Positions 19,114 through 31,401 of a stretch of 64,000 nt of DNA are shown here, in pieces; within the stretch, counting starts at the first letter, position 1, and the number at the start of each line of letters is the position of its first letter. A program made the translations under genes and the position numbers. Under the pieces are notes generated by a model. The model did no database searches, was not told where the DNA came from, and saw only the letters and a list, made by a program, of their open reading frames with translations. Origin of the DNA: Nocardioides faecalis (GTDB taxonomy: Bacteria > Actinomycetota > Actinomycetes > Propionibacteriales > Nocardioidaceae); NCBI RefSeq assembly GCF_018388425.1, contig NZ_CP074406.1, forward strand, positions 1,178,001 through 1,242,000, read 5' to 3'.

Positions 19114-20888
19114 CACAGCACCGGCCTTCCGGTCGTGTGGGGGTCGGTCAGCCGGAACCAGTAGAACCCGTGGCCGCTCAGGGTGAGCAGGTACGGCAGC
19201 TCGCCGATCGCGGGGAACGGGACGCCGCCCAGCAGCTCGACCGGCACCCGGCCCTCGAAGCGGCGCAGGTCCAGCTCCACCGGCTGGGGGAAGCGGGACA
19301 GGTTGTTCACGCACAGGATCAGGTCGTCCTCGCCGCCCTCGGGATCGGGCAGCTCGCGCAGGTAGGACAGCACGGTGGGGTTCGACCCGCCCAGGTCGGT
19401 GAAGGTGCCCAGGCCGAAGGCGTCGTGCTGGCGGCGGATGTGGATCATCCGCCGCGTCCAGTGCAGCAGCGAGGAGGGGTTCTCCAGCTGCGCCTCCACG
19501 TTGACGCTCTGGTAGCCGTAGACCGGGTCCTGGATGGTCGGCAGGTGCAGCTTGCCCGGGGTGGCGGAGGAGAACCCGGCGTTGCGGTCCGGAGTCCACT
19601 GCATCGGCGTGCGGACCGCGTCGCGGTCACCGAGCCAGATGTTGTCGCCCATCCCGATCTCGTCGCCGTAGTAGAGCACCGGCGAGCCCGGCAGCGACAG
19701 CAGCAGCGCGGTGAACAGCTCGATCTGGTTGGTGTCGTTGTCGAGGAGTGGGGCCAGCCGTCGCCGGATGCCGATGTTGGCCTTCATCCGGGGGTCCTTG
19801 GCGTACTCGCCCCACATGTAGTCGCGGTCCTCGTCGGTCACCATCTCCAAGGTGAGCTCGTCGTGGTTGCGCAGGAAGATGCCCCACTGGCACCCGTCCG
19901 GGATCTGCGGCGTCTGCTCCATGATCTCCGAGATCGGGAACCGCGACTCGCGGCGCACCGCCATGAAGATGCGCGGCATCACCGGGAAGTGGAAGGCCAT
20001 GTGGCACTCGTCGCCACCCACGCTCGGGTCGCCGAAGTACTCCACCACGTCGGCCGGCCACTGGTTGGCCTCGCACAGCAGCACCCGGCCCGGGTACTTC
20101 TCGTCGACGAAGCGGCGCACCTTCCTGAGGAACTCGTGCGTCTCCGGCAGGTTCTCGCCGTTGGTGCCGGGCCGCTCGTAGAGGTAGGGGACCGCGTCGA
20201 GGCGGAAGCCGTCGAGGCCCATGTCGAGCCAGAACGCCATCGCCTCCATCATGGCGTCGTGGACGGCCGGGTTGTCGAAGTTGAGGTCGGGCTGGTGGTG
20301 GAAGAACCGGTGCCAGTAGTACTGCTGGCGCACCGGGTCCCACGTCCAGTTCGACGGCTCGGTGTCGACGAAGATGATCCGGGCGTCCGAATAGAGCTCG
20401 TCGGTGTCGGACCACACGTAGAAGTCGCCGTAGGGACCCTCGGGATCGCTGCGGGAGGCCTGGAACCACGGGTGCGCGTCGCTGGTGTGGTTCATGACGA
20501 AGTCGATGATCACCCGGATGCCCCGCTCGTGCGCGGCGTCGAGGAAGGCGTGGAAGTCCTCGGTGGTGCCGATCTCGGGCAGGATCCCGGTGTAGTCCGC
20601 GACGTCGTACCCACCGTCGCGCAGCGGCGAGGTGAAGAACGGCGGCACCCACAGGCAGTCCACGCCGAGCCACTGCAGGTAGTCCAGCTTCTCCGTCAGG
20701 CCGCGGAAGTCGCCGGTGCCGTCGCCGTTGGAGTCGCGGAACGAGCGCACCAGCACCTCGTAGAACACCGCGGTGCGGAACCACTCGGGCTCGGTGTTGA
20801 GCACCATCTTGCGGCCGGTGGGGGAGTTCGAGACCCCGCCCCCGCCCGTCGTGTCGCCGCTCCTCGAACCGATCGAGACCTCGCTCAT
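19113..20888 (-). CDS. treS: Trehalose synthase (maltose/trehalose isomerase)
   Basis: Interconverts trehalose and maltose; in the GlgE route it supplies maltose for Mak. The 591-aa GH13 protein has [11 protein letters not shown] (nucleophile Asp), [10 protein letters not shown] (acid Glu) and [13 protein letters not shown]. The length is standard for TreS without a fused kinase. It overlaps glgE upstream (ATGA) and mak downstream (TGATG), so the three are made from one transcript. Confidence 0.96.
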   Translation of the reverse strand: MSEVSIGSRSGDTTGGGGVSNSPTGRKMVLNTEPEWFRTAVFYEVLVRSFRDSNGDGTGDFRGLTEKLDYLQWLGVDCLWVPPFFTSPLRDGGYDVADYTGILPEIGTTEDFHAFLDAAHERGIRVIIDFVMNHTSDAHPWFQASRSDPEGPYGDFYVWSDTDELYSDARIIFVDTEPSNWTWDPVRQQYYWHRFFHHQPDLNFDNPAVHDAMMEAMAFWLDMGLDGFRLDAVPYLYERPGTNGENLPETHEFLRKVRRFVDEKYPGRVLLCEANQWPADVVEYFGDPSVGGDECHMAFHFPVMPRIFMAVRRESRFPISEIMEQTPQIPDGCQWGIFLRNHDELTLEMVTDEDRDYMWGEYAKDPRMKANIGIRRRLAPLLDNDTNQIELFTALLLSLPGSPVLYYGDEIGMGDNIWLGDRDAVRTPMQWTPDRNAGFSSATPGKLHLPTIQDPVYGYQSVNVEAQLENPSSLLHWTRRMIHIRRQHDAFGLGTFTDLGGSNPTVLSYLRELPDPEGGEDDLILCVNNLSRFPQPVELDLRRFEGRVPVELLGGVPFPAIGELPYLLTLSGHGFYWFRLTDPHTTGRPVL

Positions 20889-22915
20889 GCGCTCCCCTCC
20901 ACGGTCAGGACGTGGGCCGGCTGAGCCGGGTCCAGCCTGACGTAATTGTGCTCACCCCAGGTCCATGCCGACCCGGTCATCTCGTCGCGCACCACGAAGG
21001 AGCCGCCCGGCGCCAGCCGGAGGGCGGGCAGGTCCAGGTGCACCATCGTCTCCCGGGCCTGGTGCGGGTCGAGGTTGACGACCACGATCACCCGGTCCTC
21101 ACCGGCGCTCTTGCTGAAGCACAGCACGTGCTCGGAGTCGGTGGCGTGCACGGTGAGGTTGCGCAGCAGCTGCAGGGCGGGGTGCGCGCGGCGCACCCGG
21201 TTCAGCCGGGTGACGTACGACGGCAGGCCGTGCCCGGTCTCCTCCGCCCGGCTCCAGTCGCGCACCCGGACCTGGTACTTCTCCGAGTCCAGGTACTCCT
21301 CGCTGCCCGGACGCACCGCGAGGTGCTCGCACAGCTCGTAGCCGGCGTACATGCCCCAGCTGGGCGAGCCGGTCGCGGCGAGCACCGCGCGGATCCGGAA
21401 CGCCGCCGGACCGCCGTACTGCAGGAACTCGTGCAGGATGTCGGGGGTGTTGACCCAGAAGTTGGGGCGCACCCGGTGCGCGGACTCGTGGGAGACCTCG
21501 AGCAGGTACTCCTCGAGGTCCTCCTTGGTCACGCGCCAGGTGAAGTACGTGTAGGACTGGTGGAACCCGATCGCGCCGAGCGTCTGCAGCATCGGCGGCT
21601 TCGTGAACGCCTCGGAGAGGAACAGCACGTCGGGGTCGGACTCGCGCACCTTGGCCAGCAGCCACTGCCAGAAGGCCGGCGGCTTGGTGTGCGGGTTGTC
21701 CACCCGGAAGATCCGGACCCCGTGGTCCATCCAGTGCCGTACGACGCGCAGCACCTCGGTCGCGAGGGACTCGGGGTGGTCGTAGTCGTGGGCGTCGAAG
21801 TTGACCGGGTAGATGTCCTGGTACTTCTTCGGCGGGTTCTCGGCGTAGGCGATGGAGCCGTCGGCGCGGGTGGTGAACCACTCCGGGTGCGCGGCGACCC
21901 AGGGGTGGTCCGGCGCGGCCTGCAGTGCCAGGTCGAGGGCGACCTCCAGGCCGAGGCCGCGGGCCCGGTCCACGAACGCGTCGAAGTCGGCGAGCGTGCC
22001 GAGGTCGGGGTGGATCGCGTCGTGGCCGCCGAAGCGGCTGCCGATCGCCCACGGCGATCCCGCCCAGTCGGCGGGCAGGGGCTCGCCCGCGGCGAGCACG
22101 GCGTTGTTGGGTCCCTTGCGGTTGACCTCCCCGATCGGGTGGATCGGAGGCAGGTAGATGATGTCGAAACCCATCTGCGCCACGGCCGGCAGCCGCTCGG
22201 CGGCGGTGCGGAACGTGCCGGAGACGACCGCACCCGTCTCCGGGTCGAGCCGCGCTCCCTCCGAGCGCGGGAAGAACTCGTACCAGCTGCCGAACAGCGC
22301 GCGCTGCCGGTCGACGTACAGCTCGAAGGGGCCTTCGACGGTGAGCAGGTCGCGCAGCGGGCGGGCGGTGAGCACCGCCTGCAGCTCGGGCGACTCCAGC
22401 TGCGCCAGCCGGGCCTCCACGGGCCGGTCGGTGTCGCGGGCGGCGCTGAGCGCGGCCTTGAGGATCTCGGCGTCGGCCTTGCCGGCCTTGGTGCGCTTCG
22501 GCACCCCGGCGAGCACCCGCTCCAACAGCAGGGCGCCCTCGGCGAACATCAGCTCGACGTCCAGCCCGGCGGGGATCTTGATGCCGGCGGCGTGCTGCCA
22601 GGTGGCGACGGGGTCGGACCAGGCGTGCACCTCGAAGGCCCAGGGGCCGGTGCTGTCGGGCTGCACCCAGGCCTCGTAGCGGTCCACCGAGTGCCGGTCG
22701 GTCACCGGCAGCAACCGCATCCGGACCGGGTCGCGTCGCGAGCCGTCCGGGGCGACGAGGACCACCTCCGCGCCGAGCTTGTCGTGTCCTTCACGAAACA
22801 CCGTGGCTCGTACCGGCAGCGGCTCGCCGAGGCTCGCCTTAGCGGGAAGCCGGCCCCCTGCGGGACCGGCTTCGAGCACGGGTGTCACGTCGATCACGGG
22901 GATGCGTCCGACCAT
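20885..22915 (-). CDS. glgE: Alpha-1,4-glucan:maltose-1-phosphate maltosyltransferase
   Basis: Extends alpha-1,4-glucan by transferring maltosyl units from maltose 1-phosphate. The 676-aa GH13_3 protein begins [16 protein letters not shown], as in known GlgE, and has the catalytic segments [11 protein letters not shown] (nucleophile Asp) and FLSEAFTKP (acid Glu). It is the first gene of the glgE-treS-mak operon. The enzyme is an established drug target in Mycobacterium because maltose 1-phosphate is toxic when GlgE is lost. Confidence 0.96.
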   Translation of the reverse strand: MVGRIPVIDVTPVLEAGPAGGRLPAKASLGEPLPVRATVFREGHDKLGAEVVLVAPDGSRRDPVRMRLLPVTDRHSVDRYEAWVQPDSTGPWAFEVHAWSDPVATWQHAAGIKIPAGLDVELMFAEGALLLERVLAGVPKRTKAGKADAEILKAALSAARDTDRPVEARLAQLESPELQAVLTARPLRDLLTVEGPFELYVDRQRALFGSWYEFFPRSEGARLDPETGAVVSGTFRTAAERLPAVAQMGFDIIYLPPIHPIGEVNRKGPNNAVLAAGEPLPADWAGSPWAIGSRFGGHDAIHPDLGTLADFDAFVDRARGLGLEVALDLALQAAPDHPWVAAHPEWFTTRADGSIAYAENPPKKYQDIYPVNFDAHDYDHPESLATEVLRVVRHWMDHGVRIFRVDNPHTKPPAFWQWLLAKVRESDPDVLFLSEAFTKPPMLQTLGAIGFHQSYTYFTWRVTKEDLEEYLLEVSHESAHRVRPNFWVNTPDILHEFLQYGGPAAFRIRAVLAATGSPSWGMYAGYELCEHLAVRPGSEEYLDSEKYQVRVRDWSRAEETGHGLPSYVTRLNRVRRAHPALQLLRNLTVHATDSEHVLCFSKSAGEDRVIVVVNLDPHQARETMVHLDLPALRLAPGGSFVVRDEMTGSAWTWGEHNYVRLDPAQPAHVLTVEGSA

Positions 22916-22924
22916 GCGCAGAAC

Positions 22925-24169
22925 TTAGCCGGAGGCCAAATCCCACACTTCCACCTCGTCCCCGACGTTCAGCGGGGCGCCAGCGGGTGGTAGGTCGATG
23001 AGCGCGTCGGCGCCTGCGAACCAGCCCAGGAAGCCCGATCCGGCCGGTCCCCAGGGGGTGACGGTGCCCGCGGCCCGGTCGAGCCGGCCACGGCGCAGCT
23101 GGCGCTTGCCGGCCAACGGGACCAGCGGCTCGGTGAGTGCGACGCGCAGCACCGGCCGGTGCGGCACGGGGTGGCCGTGGGCCCGGCGCAGCGCGGGCCG
23201 GACGAACACCTCGAAGGAGGTCAGCGCGCTGACCGGGTTGCCCGGCAGGCAGACCACCGGGACGCCGCCGACGAGGCCGGAGCCCTGCGGCATCCCCGGC
23301 TGCATGGCGACCTTGACGAACTCGACGCCGCGCGGGCCCAGCGCCTCCTTGACCACCTCGTAGGCCCCGGCGCTGACGCCGCCCGAGGTGAGCACGAGGT
23401 CGACGTCGCCGCCGGCGAGCTCGGAGTCCAGCAGCGCCAGGAAGGCCGGCACGTCGTCGGCCACCCACAGCCGGCGCACCGCGACCCCGCCGGCCTCCGC
23501 GACGGCGGCGGCCAGCAGCGCCCCGTTGGCGTCGCGGATCTGCCCGGCGCCGGGCACCGGGTCCTCGGCCAGCTCCGAGCCGGTGGACACGACCAGCACC
23601 CGCGGCCGGCGTCGTACGACGACCCGGGTGATGCCGAGCGCGGCCAGCAGCCCGACCTGGGCCGGTCCGAGCAGGGCACCCTCGGCGAGCACCTGCTGCC
23701 CGGCGGAGACGTCGGAGCCGGCGGGCCGCACGAAGCGACCGGCCTCGCGTGCGGCGTCGATCCGCACCACGTCGGTGCCCCCGTCGGTGACCTCCACCTC
23801 CACGACCGCGTCGGCCCCGCGGGGCACCGGGGCTCCGGTCATGATCCGCAGCGCGGTGCCGGGCGCCAGGTCGGTGAGCGCGGCGCCGGCCGGCACGTCC
23901 CCGGCGACAGGCAGCGTCACGGGCTGCTGCGCGGTGGCGCCCGCCACGTCGACGGCCCGCACCGCGTAGCCGTCCATCGCGGAGTTGTCGAAGGCCGGCA
24001 GCGGCTCGGGGGCGTGGACCGGCGCGGCCAGCACCCGTCCCCGCGCCGCGTCCAGGTCGACGGTCTCGGTGGGCGGTCGGCCGGGCCCGGAGGCGGCCGG
24101 GCCGTCGGGCACGAGGAGGCCGGCGACGTGCTGCTGGTGCTCGGCGACGGTGCGCAGTGAGGTGCTCAT
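22925..24169 (-). CDS. moeA: Molybdopterin molybdenumtransferase
   Basis: Inserts molybdate into adenylylated molybdopterin. The 414-aa protein has LPAFDNSAMDGYAVRA near residue 60, RIMTGAPVPRGAD, the VSTGSEL motif, and TSGGVSAGAYE followed by MQPGMPQG and LPGNPVSALTSF, all conserved in MoeA. It lies 9 nt upstream of glgE on the same strand, so read-through is possible although the functions are unrelated. Confidence 0.95.
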   Translation of the reverse strand: MSTSLRTVAEHQQHVAGLLVPDGPAASGPGRPPTETVDLDAARGRVLAAPVHAPEPLPAFDNSAMDGYAVRAVDVAGATAQQPVTLPVAGDVPAGAALTDLAPGTALRIMTGAPVPRGADAVVEVEVTDGGTDVVRIDAAREAGRFVRPAGSDVSAGQQVLAEGALLGPAQVGLLAALGITRVVVRRRPRVLVVSTGSELAEDPVPGAGQIRDANGALLAAAVAEAGGVAVRRLWVADDVPAFLALLDSELAGGDVDLVLTSGGVSAGAYEVVKEALGPRGVEFVKVAMQPGMPQGSGLVGGVPVVCLPGNPVSALTSFEVFVRPALRRAHGHPVPHRPVLRVALTEPLVPLAGKRQLRRGRLDRAAGTVTPWGPAGSGFLGWFAGADALIDLPPAGAPLNVGDEVEVWDLASG

Positions 24170-24190
24170 CGCGGCCAGCCTAGAAAAGAT

Positions 24191-24230
24191 ACGCGGGCGA
24201 GGTAGCCCCCATGACCCACCTCGCCCGCGT
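24191..24230. terminator. Bidirectional-terminator-like hairpin between divergent genes
   Basis: ACGCGGGCGAGGT (24191-24203) is the exact reverse complement of ACCTCGCCCGCGT (24218-24230). The stem ends in TTTT on the plus strand and is preceded by an A-rich GAAAAGAT, so it looks terminator-like in both directions. It lies upstream of both moeA and glgP. It may attenuate or insulate their transcripts, or end a short unannotated RNA. Confidence 0.6.
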
Positions 24231-24321
24231 TTTGCTCAACCGCGCTGCGCCGCCTTGGTTACGGCCGGTTTCGAAGCGGATGATTGGAACGTTCAAGTCG
24301 AGATTGGCTACGGTCGGCACC

Positions 24322-26904
24322 ATGCGAGCGATCCGAAGGTTCACGGTCCGCCCCGTCCTCCCCGACGGGCTCGCCGCGCTCGGCGAGCTCGCCGCCAACC
24401 TGCGCTGGTCGTGGCACGCACCGACGCAGGAGCTGTTCGCCGCCGTCGACCCCGAGCGCTGGGACGCGGTGGGCCACGACCCGGTGCGGCTCCTCGGCGA
24501 GGTGAGCCCGCAGCGGTGGGCCGAGCTGGCCGCGGACGAGCAGTTCGCTGCCCGACTGGCGCAGCTGCGCGCCGACCTGACGTCGTACCTGACCGGCGAG
24601 CGGTGGTACCAGCGCGCCGCCGCCGCGGACCCCGAAGGCACCTGGCCCCGCTCGGTCGCCTACTTCTCCCCGGAGTTCGGCATCACGGCCGTGCTGCCGC
24701 AGTACTCCGGCGGCCTGGGCATCCTGGCCGGCGACCACCTCAAGGCGGCCAGCGACCTGGGCGTGCCCATCCTCGGCGTCGGCCTGTTCTACCGGCACGG
24801 CTACTTCAAGCAGTCGCTCTCGCGCGACGCGTGGCAGCTGGAGAGCTACCCCGTGCTCGACCCTGACGGACTGCCGCTGTCGCTGCTGCGCGAGCCGTCG
24901 GGGGAGGCGACCACGATCTCGATCCGGCTGCCCGAGGCCGAGCTGCACGCCCACGTGTGGGTCGCCTCGGTGGGCCGGGTGCCGCTGCTGCTGCTCGACA
25001 CCGACTTGGAGGAGAACCCCGAGCACTACCGGATGGTCACCGACCGGCTCTACGGCGGCAACACCGAGCACCGGCTGCGCCAGGAGCTGCTGCTCGGCGT
25101 CGGTGGCGTGCGTGCGCTGCGGGCCTACTCCCGGATCACCGGCGCCCCCGAGCCCGAGGTGTTCCACACCAACGAGGGCCACGCCGGGTTCCTCGGCGTG
25201 GAGCGGATCCGTGAGCTGGTCGATGCCGGCGACACCGACGTCGCCACCGCGCTGGAGGCCGGTCGCGCCTCCACGGTCTTCACCACCCACACCCCGGTGC
25301 CGGCCGGCATCGACAGGTTCCCCCGCCACCTGGTGGAGCAGCACCTGAGCGTGGCCGTCCCGGGCGTCCCGGTCGAGCAGGTCCTCGCGCTCGGTGCGGA
25401 GGACTACGAGGGCGGCGACCCCGGCGTCTTCAACATGGCGGTGATGGGGTTCCGCCTCGCCCAGCGCGCCAACGGCGTCTCCCAGCTGCACGGGCACGTG
25501 AGCCGGGGCATGTTCAACGGGCTGTGGCCGGCCTTCGACGAGGCCGAGGTGCCGATCACCTCGATCACCAACGGCGTGCACGCCCCCACCTGGGTGGCCC
25601 CCGAGCTGTCCGCGCTGGCCGCCGCACAGGGCGGCGACCCCGACGACGACGACCACGCGAGCTTCTGGGCGGCGCTCGCGCAGGCGCCCGCTCAGGAAGT
25701 CTGGCGCACGAAGCGGCTGCTGCGCGAGCGGCTCGTCGCCGACGCCCGTCGCCGGCTGCGCGAGTCCTGGGACAAGCGCGGGGCCGCGCCGGCCGAGCTC
25801 GGCTGGATCGCCGAGGCGCTGGACCCCGACGTGCTCACCATCGGCTTCGCCCGCCGGGTCCCCTCCTACAAGCGCCTCACCCTGATGCTGCGCGACCCCG
25901 CCCGGCTCAAGGCGCTGCTGCTCGACCCCGCCAGGCCGGTGCAGCTGGTGGTCGCGGGCAAGGCGCACCCCGCCGACGAGGGCGGCAAGCGGCTCATCCA
26001 GGAGCTCGTGCGCTTCGCCGACGCCGAGGACGTGCGGCACCGCATCGTCTTCCTGCCCGACTACGACATCTCCCTGGCGCTGCCGCTCTACCCCGGGTGC
26101 GACGTGTGGCTGAACAACCCGCTGCGGCCCTATGAGGCCTGCGGCACCTCCGGGATGAAGGCCGCGCTCAACGGCGGGCTCAACCTCTCCATCCTCGACG
26201 GCTGGTGGGACGAGTGGTACGAGCCGGAGTTCGGCTGGCCCATCCCGTCCGCGGAGTCGCCCGCCCTGGCCGGCGACCCCGACCGCCGCGACGACCTGGA
26301 GGCCGCGGCGCTCTACGACCTCATCGAGACCGAGATCGCGCCGCGCTTCTACGACACCGATGCCGACGGCGTGCCCGGACGCTGGGTCGAGATGCTGCGC
26401 CACACCTGGGCCGCCCTCGGCCCCAAGGTGCTCGCCACCCGGATGGTGCGCGACTACGTCGCGCAGCTCTACGCCCCGGCGGCGGGCAACGCCCGGGCCC
26501 TGGCCGCCACCGGCCGCGGAGCGGCGGAGCTGGCGGACTGGAAGGCCCGGGTCCGCGCCGGCTGGTCGGGCGTGCGGGTCGAGCACGTCGAGCCGCACGG
26601 CGTGGGTGACGCCGCCGAGGTCGGCAGCGAGATCGAGGTGCACGCCTACGTCGCGCTGGGCGACCTGTCGCCCGCCGACGTCGAGGTGCAGCTGGTGCAC
26701 GGCCGGGTCGACGCCGAGGATGCGCTCGTGGCGCCCAGCGTCACGCCGCTCACCCTCGTCGAGTCCTACGACGGCAACCGGCACCGCTTCGACGGCACGG
26801 TCGCGCTCGCGCGCTCCGGCCCGTTCGGCTACACCGTCCGGGTGCTGCCGACCCACCCACTGCTGGTCGCACCCGCCGAGCTGGGCGTCGTCGCCTTCGC
26901 CTGA
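24322..26904 (+). CDS. glgP: Alpha-glucan phosphorylase
   Basis: Releases glucose 1-phosphate from alpha-1,4-glucan with phosphate and PLP. The 860-aa protein belongs to the long actinobacterial phosphorylase family: an N-terminal DUF3417-like domain (LAALGELAANLRWSWH), the catalytic region with YFSPEFGI and LGILAGDHLKAASDLG, and the PLP lysine in ACGTSGMKAALNGGLN. The start at MRAIRRF was chosen; upstream in-frame codons run through the hairpin. It is convergent with glgX, which debranches the products of phosphorolysis. Confidence 0.95.
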   Translation: MRAIRRFTVRPVLPDGLAALGELAANLRWSWHAPTQELFAAVDPERWDAVGHDPVRLLGEVSPQRWAELAADEQFAARLAQLRADLTSYLTGERWYQRAAAADPEGTWPRSVAYFSPEFGITAVLPQYSGGLGILAGDHLKAASDLGVPILGVGLFYRHGYFKQSLSRDAWQLESYPVLDPDGLPLSLLREPSGEATTISIRLPEAELHAHVWVASVGRVPLLLLDTDLEENPEHYRMVTDRLYGGNTEHRLRQELLLGVGGVRALRAYSRITGAPEPEVFHTNEGHAGFLGVERIRELVDAGDTDVATALEAGRASTVFTTHTPVPAGIDRFPRHLVEQHLSVAVPGVPVEQVLALGAEDYEGGDPGVFNMAVMGFRLAQRANGVSQLHGHVSRGMFNGLWPAFDEAEVPITSITNGVHAPTWVAPELSALAAAQGGDPDDDDHASFWAALAQAPAQEVWRTKRLLRERLVADARRRLRESWDKRGAAPAELGWIAEALDPDVLTIGFARRVPSYKRLTLMLRDPARLKALLLDPARPVQLVVAGKAHPADEGGKRLIQELVRFADAEDVRHRIVFLPDYDISLALPLYPGCDVWLNNPLRPYEACGTSGMKAALNGGLNLSILDGWWDEWYEPEFGWPIPSAESPALAGDPDRRDDLEAAALYDLIETEIAPRFYDTDADGVPGRWVEMLRHTWAALGPKVLATRMVRDYVAQLYAPAAGNARALAATGRGAAELADWKARVRAGWSGVRVEHVEPHGVGDAAEVGSEIEVHAYVALGDLSPADVEVQLVHGRVDAEDALVAPSVTPLTLVESYDGNRHRFDGTVALARSGPFGYTVRVLPTHPLLVAPAELGVVAFA

Positions 26905-26973
26905 GGCCCGGCGACCCGGCCCCCGGCCCCGGCCACGGCGGCCGGACTGCCCCGGGGTGGGCGGGCCGGGCGC

Positions 26974-29058
<2,085 letters not shown>

Positions 29059-29193
29059 GCCAGGGGTCACCCCGTCATTGTGCCCGCACGGAGCGAGGGT
29101 GGGGTCCGAGTCCCGGGTTGCTGTGACCGATCGGAGGTGTCCTGCGGCACAATGCACCCCGAGACCGCCCATGCGTCGCAAGGAGAGCACCTG

Positions 29194-29979
29194 ATGAGCA
29201 GCGAGTTCGTGCAGCTGGAGGTGGCCGACAGCGTCGCCACCATCCGTCTCGACCGGCCCAAGGCGATGAACGCCATCAGTCTCCAGGTCCAGGCAGAGCT
29301 GCGCGCCGTGGCGGCAGAGGTGAGCGAGCGCTCCGACGTGCGCGCCGTCGTGCTGTGGGGCGGGGAGAAGGTCTTCGCCGCCGGCAACGACGTCAAGGAG
29401 ATGGCCGACATGTCCTACACCGACATGGTCGACCACGTCGAGGGCGTGCAGGGCGCGGTGACCGCGATCGCACGGATCCCGAAGCCGGTCGTCGCCGCGG
29501 TCAACGGCTACGCCCTGGGCGGCGGGTGCGAGCTGGCGATGGCCGCCGACGTCCGCTTCGCCGCCGAGAACGCGGTGCTCGGCCAGCCCGAGGTCCTGCT
29601 CGGCATCATCCCCGGTGCCGGCGGCACCCAGCGGCTGCCCCGACTGGTGGGGCCCAGCAAGGCGAAGGACCTCCTCTTCACCGGCCGCTTCGTCAAGGCG
29701 GACGAGGCGCTCGCGATCGGCCTGGTCGACCGGGTGTTGCCCGCCGCGGACGTCTACCCCGAGGCGCTCGCCTGGGCCGCGAGGTTCGTGAACGCGGCGC
29801 CGTACGCCCTGCGCGCGATCAAGGAGTCCGTCGACCGCGGGCTGGAGGCCGACCTGGAGACCGGGTTGCAGATCGAGCGCCAGCACTTCGCGGCGGCCTT
29901 CGCCACCGAGGACAGCACCACCGGGATGCGCTCGTTCATCGAGAGCGGACCGGGTAAAGCCACCTTCGAAGGACGGTGA
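29194..29979 (+). CDS. Enoyl-CoA hydratase/isomerase family protein
   Basis: A 261-aa crotonase-fold protein expected to hydrate 2-enoyl-CoA. The oxyanion-hole segments AAGNDVKEM and NGYALGGGCELAMAAD, and the GQPEVLLGIIPGAGGTQRLPRLVG region with its catalytic Glu, are present. AAGGAGAG lies 12 nt before the ATG. It is followed after 5 nt by a small membrane-protein gene and then by etfBA, which fits beta-oxidation and electron transfer. The substrate chain length is unknown. Confidence 0.92.
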   Translation: MSSEFVQLEVADSVATIRLDRPKAMNAISLQVQAELRAVAAEVSERSDVRAVVLWGGEKVFAAGNDVKEMADMSYTDMVDHVEGVQGAVTAIARIPKPVVAAVNGYALGGGCELAMAADVRFAAENAVLGQPEVLLGIIPGAGGTQRLPRLVGPSKAKDLLFTGRFVKADEALAIGLVDRVLPAADVYPEALAWAARFVNAAPYALRAIKESVDRGLEADLETGLQIERQHFAAAFATEDSTTGMRSFIESGPGKATFEGR

Positions 29980-29984
29980 TCTGA

Positions 29985-30353
29985 ATGGCTGAGGACTCCA
30001 AGGTCAAGGCGGAGACTGCTGAGGCCCCGGGCGGACGCAGCCGCGCGCTGGCCGTCGCCCGGTGGCGCGACCGCGTCGCGCGGGCGGTGTGGGCGGTGTG
30101 CGCGACGCTGGCGCTGGTGCTCGCGGCGGCGGCGTTCACGTTCGCCCTCGAGGCGAACGGCGACAACGGGCTGGTCACGCTGATCCGCGACGTCGCGGAC
30201 ACCGTGGACATGGGCTTCTTCGACCTCGACAACCCGGTCAAGGAGTTCGACGGGAAGAACGCGCTGGTCAAGACGGCGCTGTTCAACTACGGCATCGCCG
30301 CGGTCGTCTATCTCGTCCTCGGGCGCGTGCTGGAGCGCGTCATCCGCCCCTGA
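29985..30353 (+). CDS. Small membrane protein, unknown function
   Basis: A 122-aa protein with a charged N-terminus, one transmembrane segment at about residues 35-55 (WAVCATLALVLAAAAFTFAL), a soluble loop with repeated Asp (DTVDMGFFDLDNPVKEFDG), and a second segment at about 98-115. It lies 5 nt after the enoyl-CoA hydratase gene, probably in the same transcript. No family was recognised. Confidence 0.72.
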   Translation: MAEDSKVKAETAEAPGGRSRALAVARWRDRVARAVWAVCATLALVLAAAAFTFALEANGDNGLVTLIRDVADTVDMGFFDLDNPVKEFDGKNALVKTALFNYGIAAVVYLVLGRVLERVIRP

Positions 30354-30393
30354 GGCACCCTTGAAGCACCCGTGAACCACCCGTGAACCACCC
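30350..30393. repeat. Four 11-bp tandem units after a stop codon
   Basis: Units CTGAGGCACCC, TTGAAGCACCC, GTGAACCACCC and GTGAACCACCC follow each other without gaps. The first contains the TGA stop of the preceding gene. The last two are identical and the others differ by one to three bases. Confidence 0.85.
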
Positions 30394-30442
30394 CGCGTTC
30401 CTCGGCGCGCAGCGACCCTCGCGCCGGGGGATCGGGATGTGA

Positions 30443-30456
30443 GGTAGTCCACTACC
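30443..30456. promoter_or_regulatory. Palindrome upstream of etfBA
   Basis: GGTAGT-CC-ACTACC is a perfect inverted repeat in the 234-nt spacer before etfB. A plausible promoter lies just downstream (TGGAAC, then GGTAGCCT near 30486-30492). This is a candidate regulatory site; the factor is unknown. Confidence 0.35.
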
Positions 30457-30587
30457 ACCAGGTTTCCGACCTGTGGAACTGGACGGTAGCCTGCCCACGC
30501 TGTCCGATTGCGGACCTCAGCTGTTCCCCGCGCCGACTACGTCGCGGGGCTCACGTAGCACAGGAAGGGGCCGGTCCGGCCACAACC

Positions 30588-31388
30588 ATGACTCTCTCCA
30601 ACATTGTCGTTCTGGTGAAGTACGTCCCCGACGCGACGGGTGACCGGAAGTTCGAGGCGGACAACACCGTCGACCGCGTCGGCGTCGACGGCCTGCTCTC
30701 GGAGCTCGACGAGTACGCCGTCGAGCAGGCCCTGCAGATCAAGGAGAAGCGCAGCGACGAGGAGATCACCGTCACCGCGCTGACCGTCGGTCCCGCCGAG
30801 GCCGAGGCCGCCGTCCGCAAGGCGCTGCAGATGGGTGCCGACAAGGCTGTGCACGTGAAGGACGACGCGATCGCGGGCTCCGACGCCCCTGCAACCTCGC
30901 TGGTGCTGGCCAAGGCGCTCGAGAAGATCGGTGTGCCGGACCTCGTCATCGGTGGCCTCGCCTCCACCGACGCCGGCATGAGCGTCGTCCCGGCGATGCT
31001 GGCCGAGCGTCTCGGCCTGCCGCAGGTCACCCTCGCCTCCGTGGTCGAGACCCAGGGCGACCAGGTCCGGATCAAGCGCGACGGCGACAGCGCGACCGAG
31101 GTCATCGGCGGCACGCTGCCGCTGGTGCTGTCGGTGACGGACCAGTCCGGCGAGGCGCGCTACCCCTCCTTCAAGGGCATCATGGCCGCGAAGAAGAAGC
31201 CGCTGGAGAGCCTGTCGCTGAGCGACATCGGCGTCGACGCCAGCGAGGTCGGCCTGGACGCCGCGTGGACCCAGGTCGCCTCGGTCACCGAGCGTCCCCC
31301 GCGGACCGCCGGCGAGATCGTCAAGGACGAGGACGGCTCGGGCGCCACGGCGCTGGTCGACTTCCTCGCGTCGAAGAAGTTCATCTGA
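30588..31388 (+). CDS. etfB: Electron transfer flavoprotein, beta subunit
   Basis: AMP-binding subunit of the heterodimer that carries electrons from acyl-CoA dehydrogenases to the respiratory chain. The 266-aa protein opens NIVVLVKYVPD. It has the family region VDGLLSELDEYAVEQALQ, a DLVIGGLASTDAGMSVVPAMLAE segment and the LPQVTLASV stretch. etfA follows after 13 nt. The strong upstream spacer suggests its own promoter. Confidence 0.96.
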   Translation: MTLSNIVVLVKYVPDATGDRKFEADNTVDRVGVDGLLSELDEYAVEQALQIKEKRSDEEITVTALTVGPAEAEAAVRKALQMGADKAVHVKDDAIAGSDAPATSLVLAKALEKIGVPDLVIGGLASTDAGMSVVPAMLAERLGLPQVTLASVVETQGDQVRIKRDGDSATEVIGGTLPLVLSVTDQSGEARYPSFKGIMAAKKKPLESLSLSDIGVDASEVGLDAAWTQVASVTERPPRTAGEIVKDEDGSGATALVDFLASKKFI

Positions 31389-31401
31389 GGAGCCGGAAGA
31401 C

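Noticed and set aside
24259..26856. Long minus-strand open frame opposite glgP
   Set aside because: Shadow of the phosphorylase reading frame; no motif, and glgP is certain.
26905..26973. GC-rich spacer between glgP and glgX as a terminator
   Set aside because: Many overlapping G/C runs but no single clear stem with a T-run.
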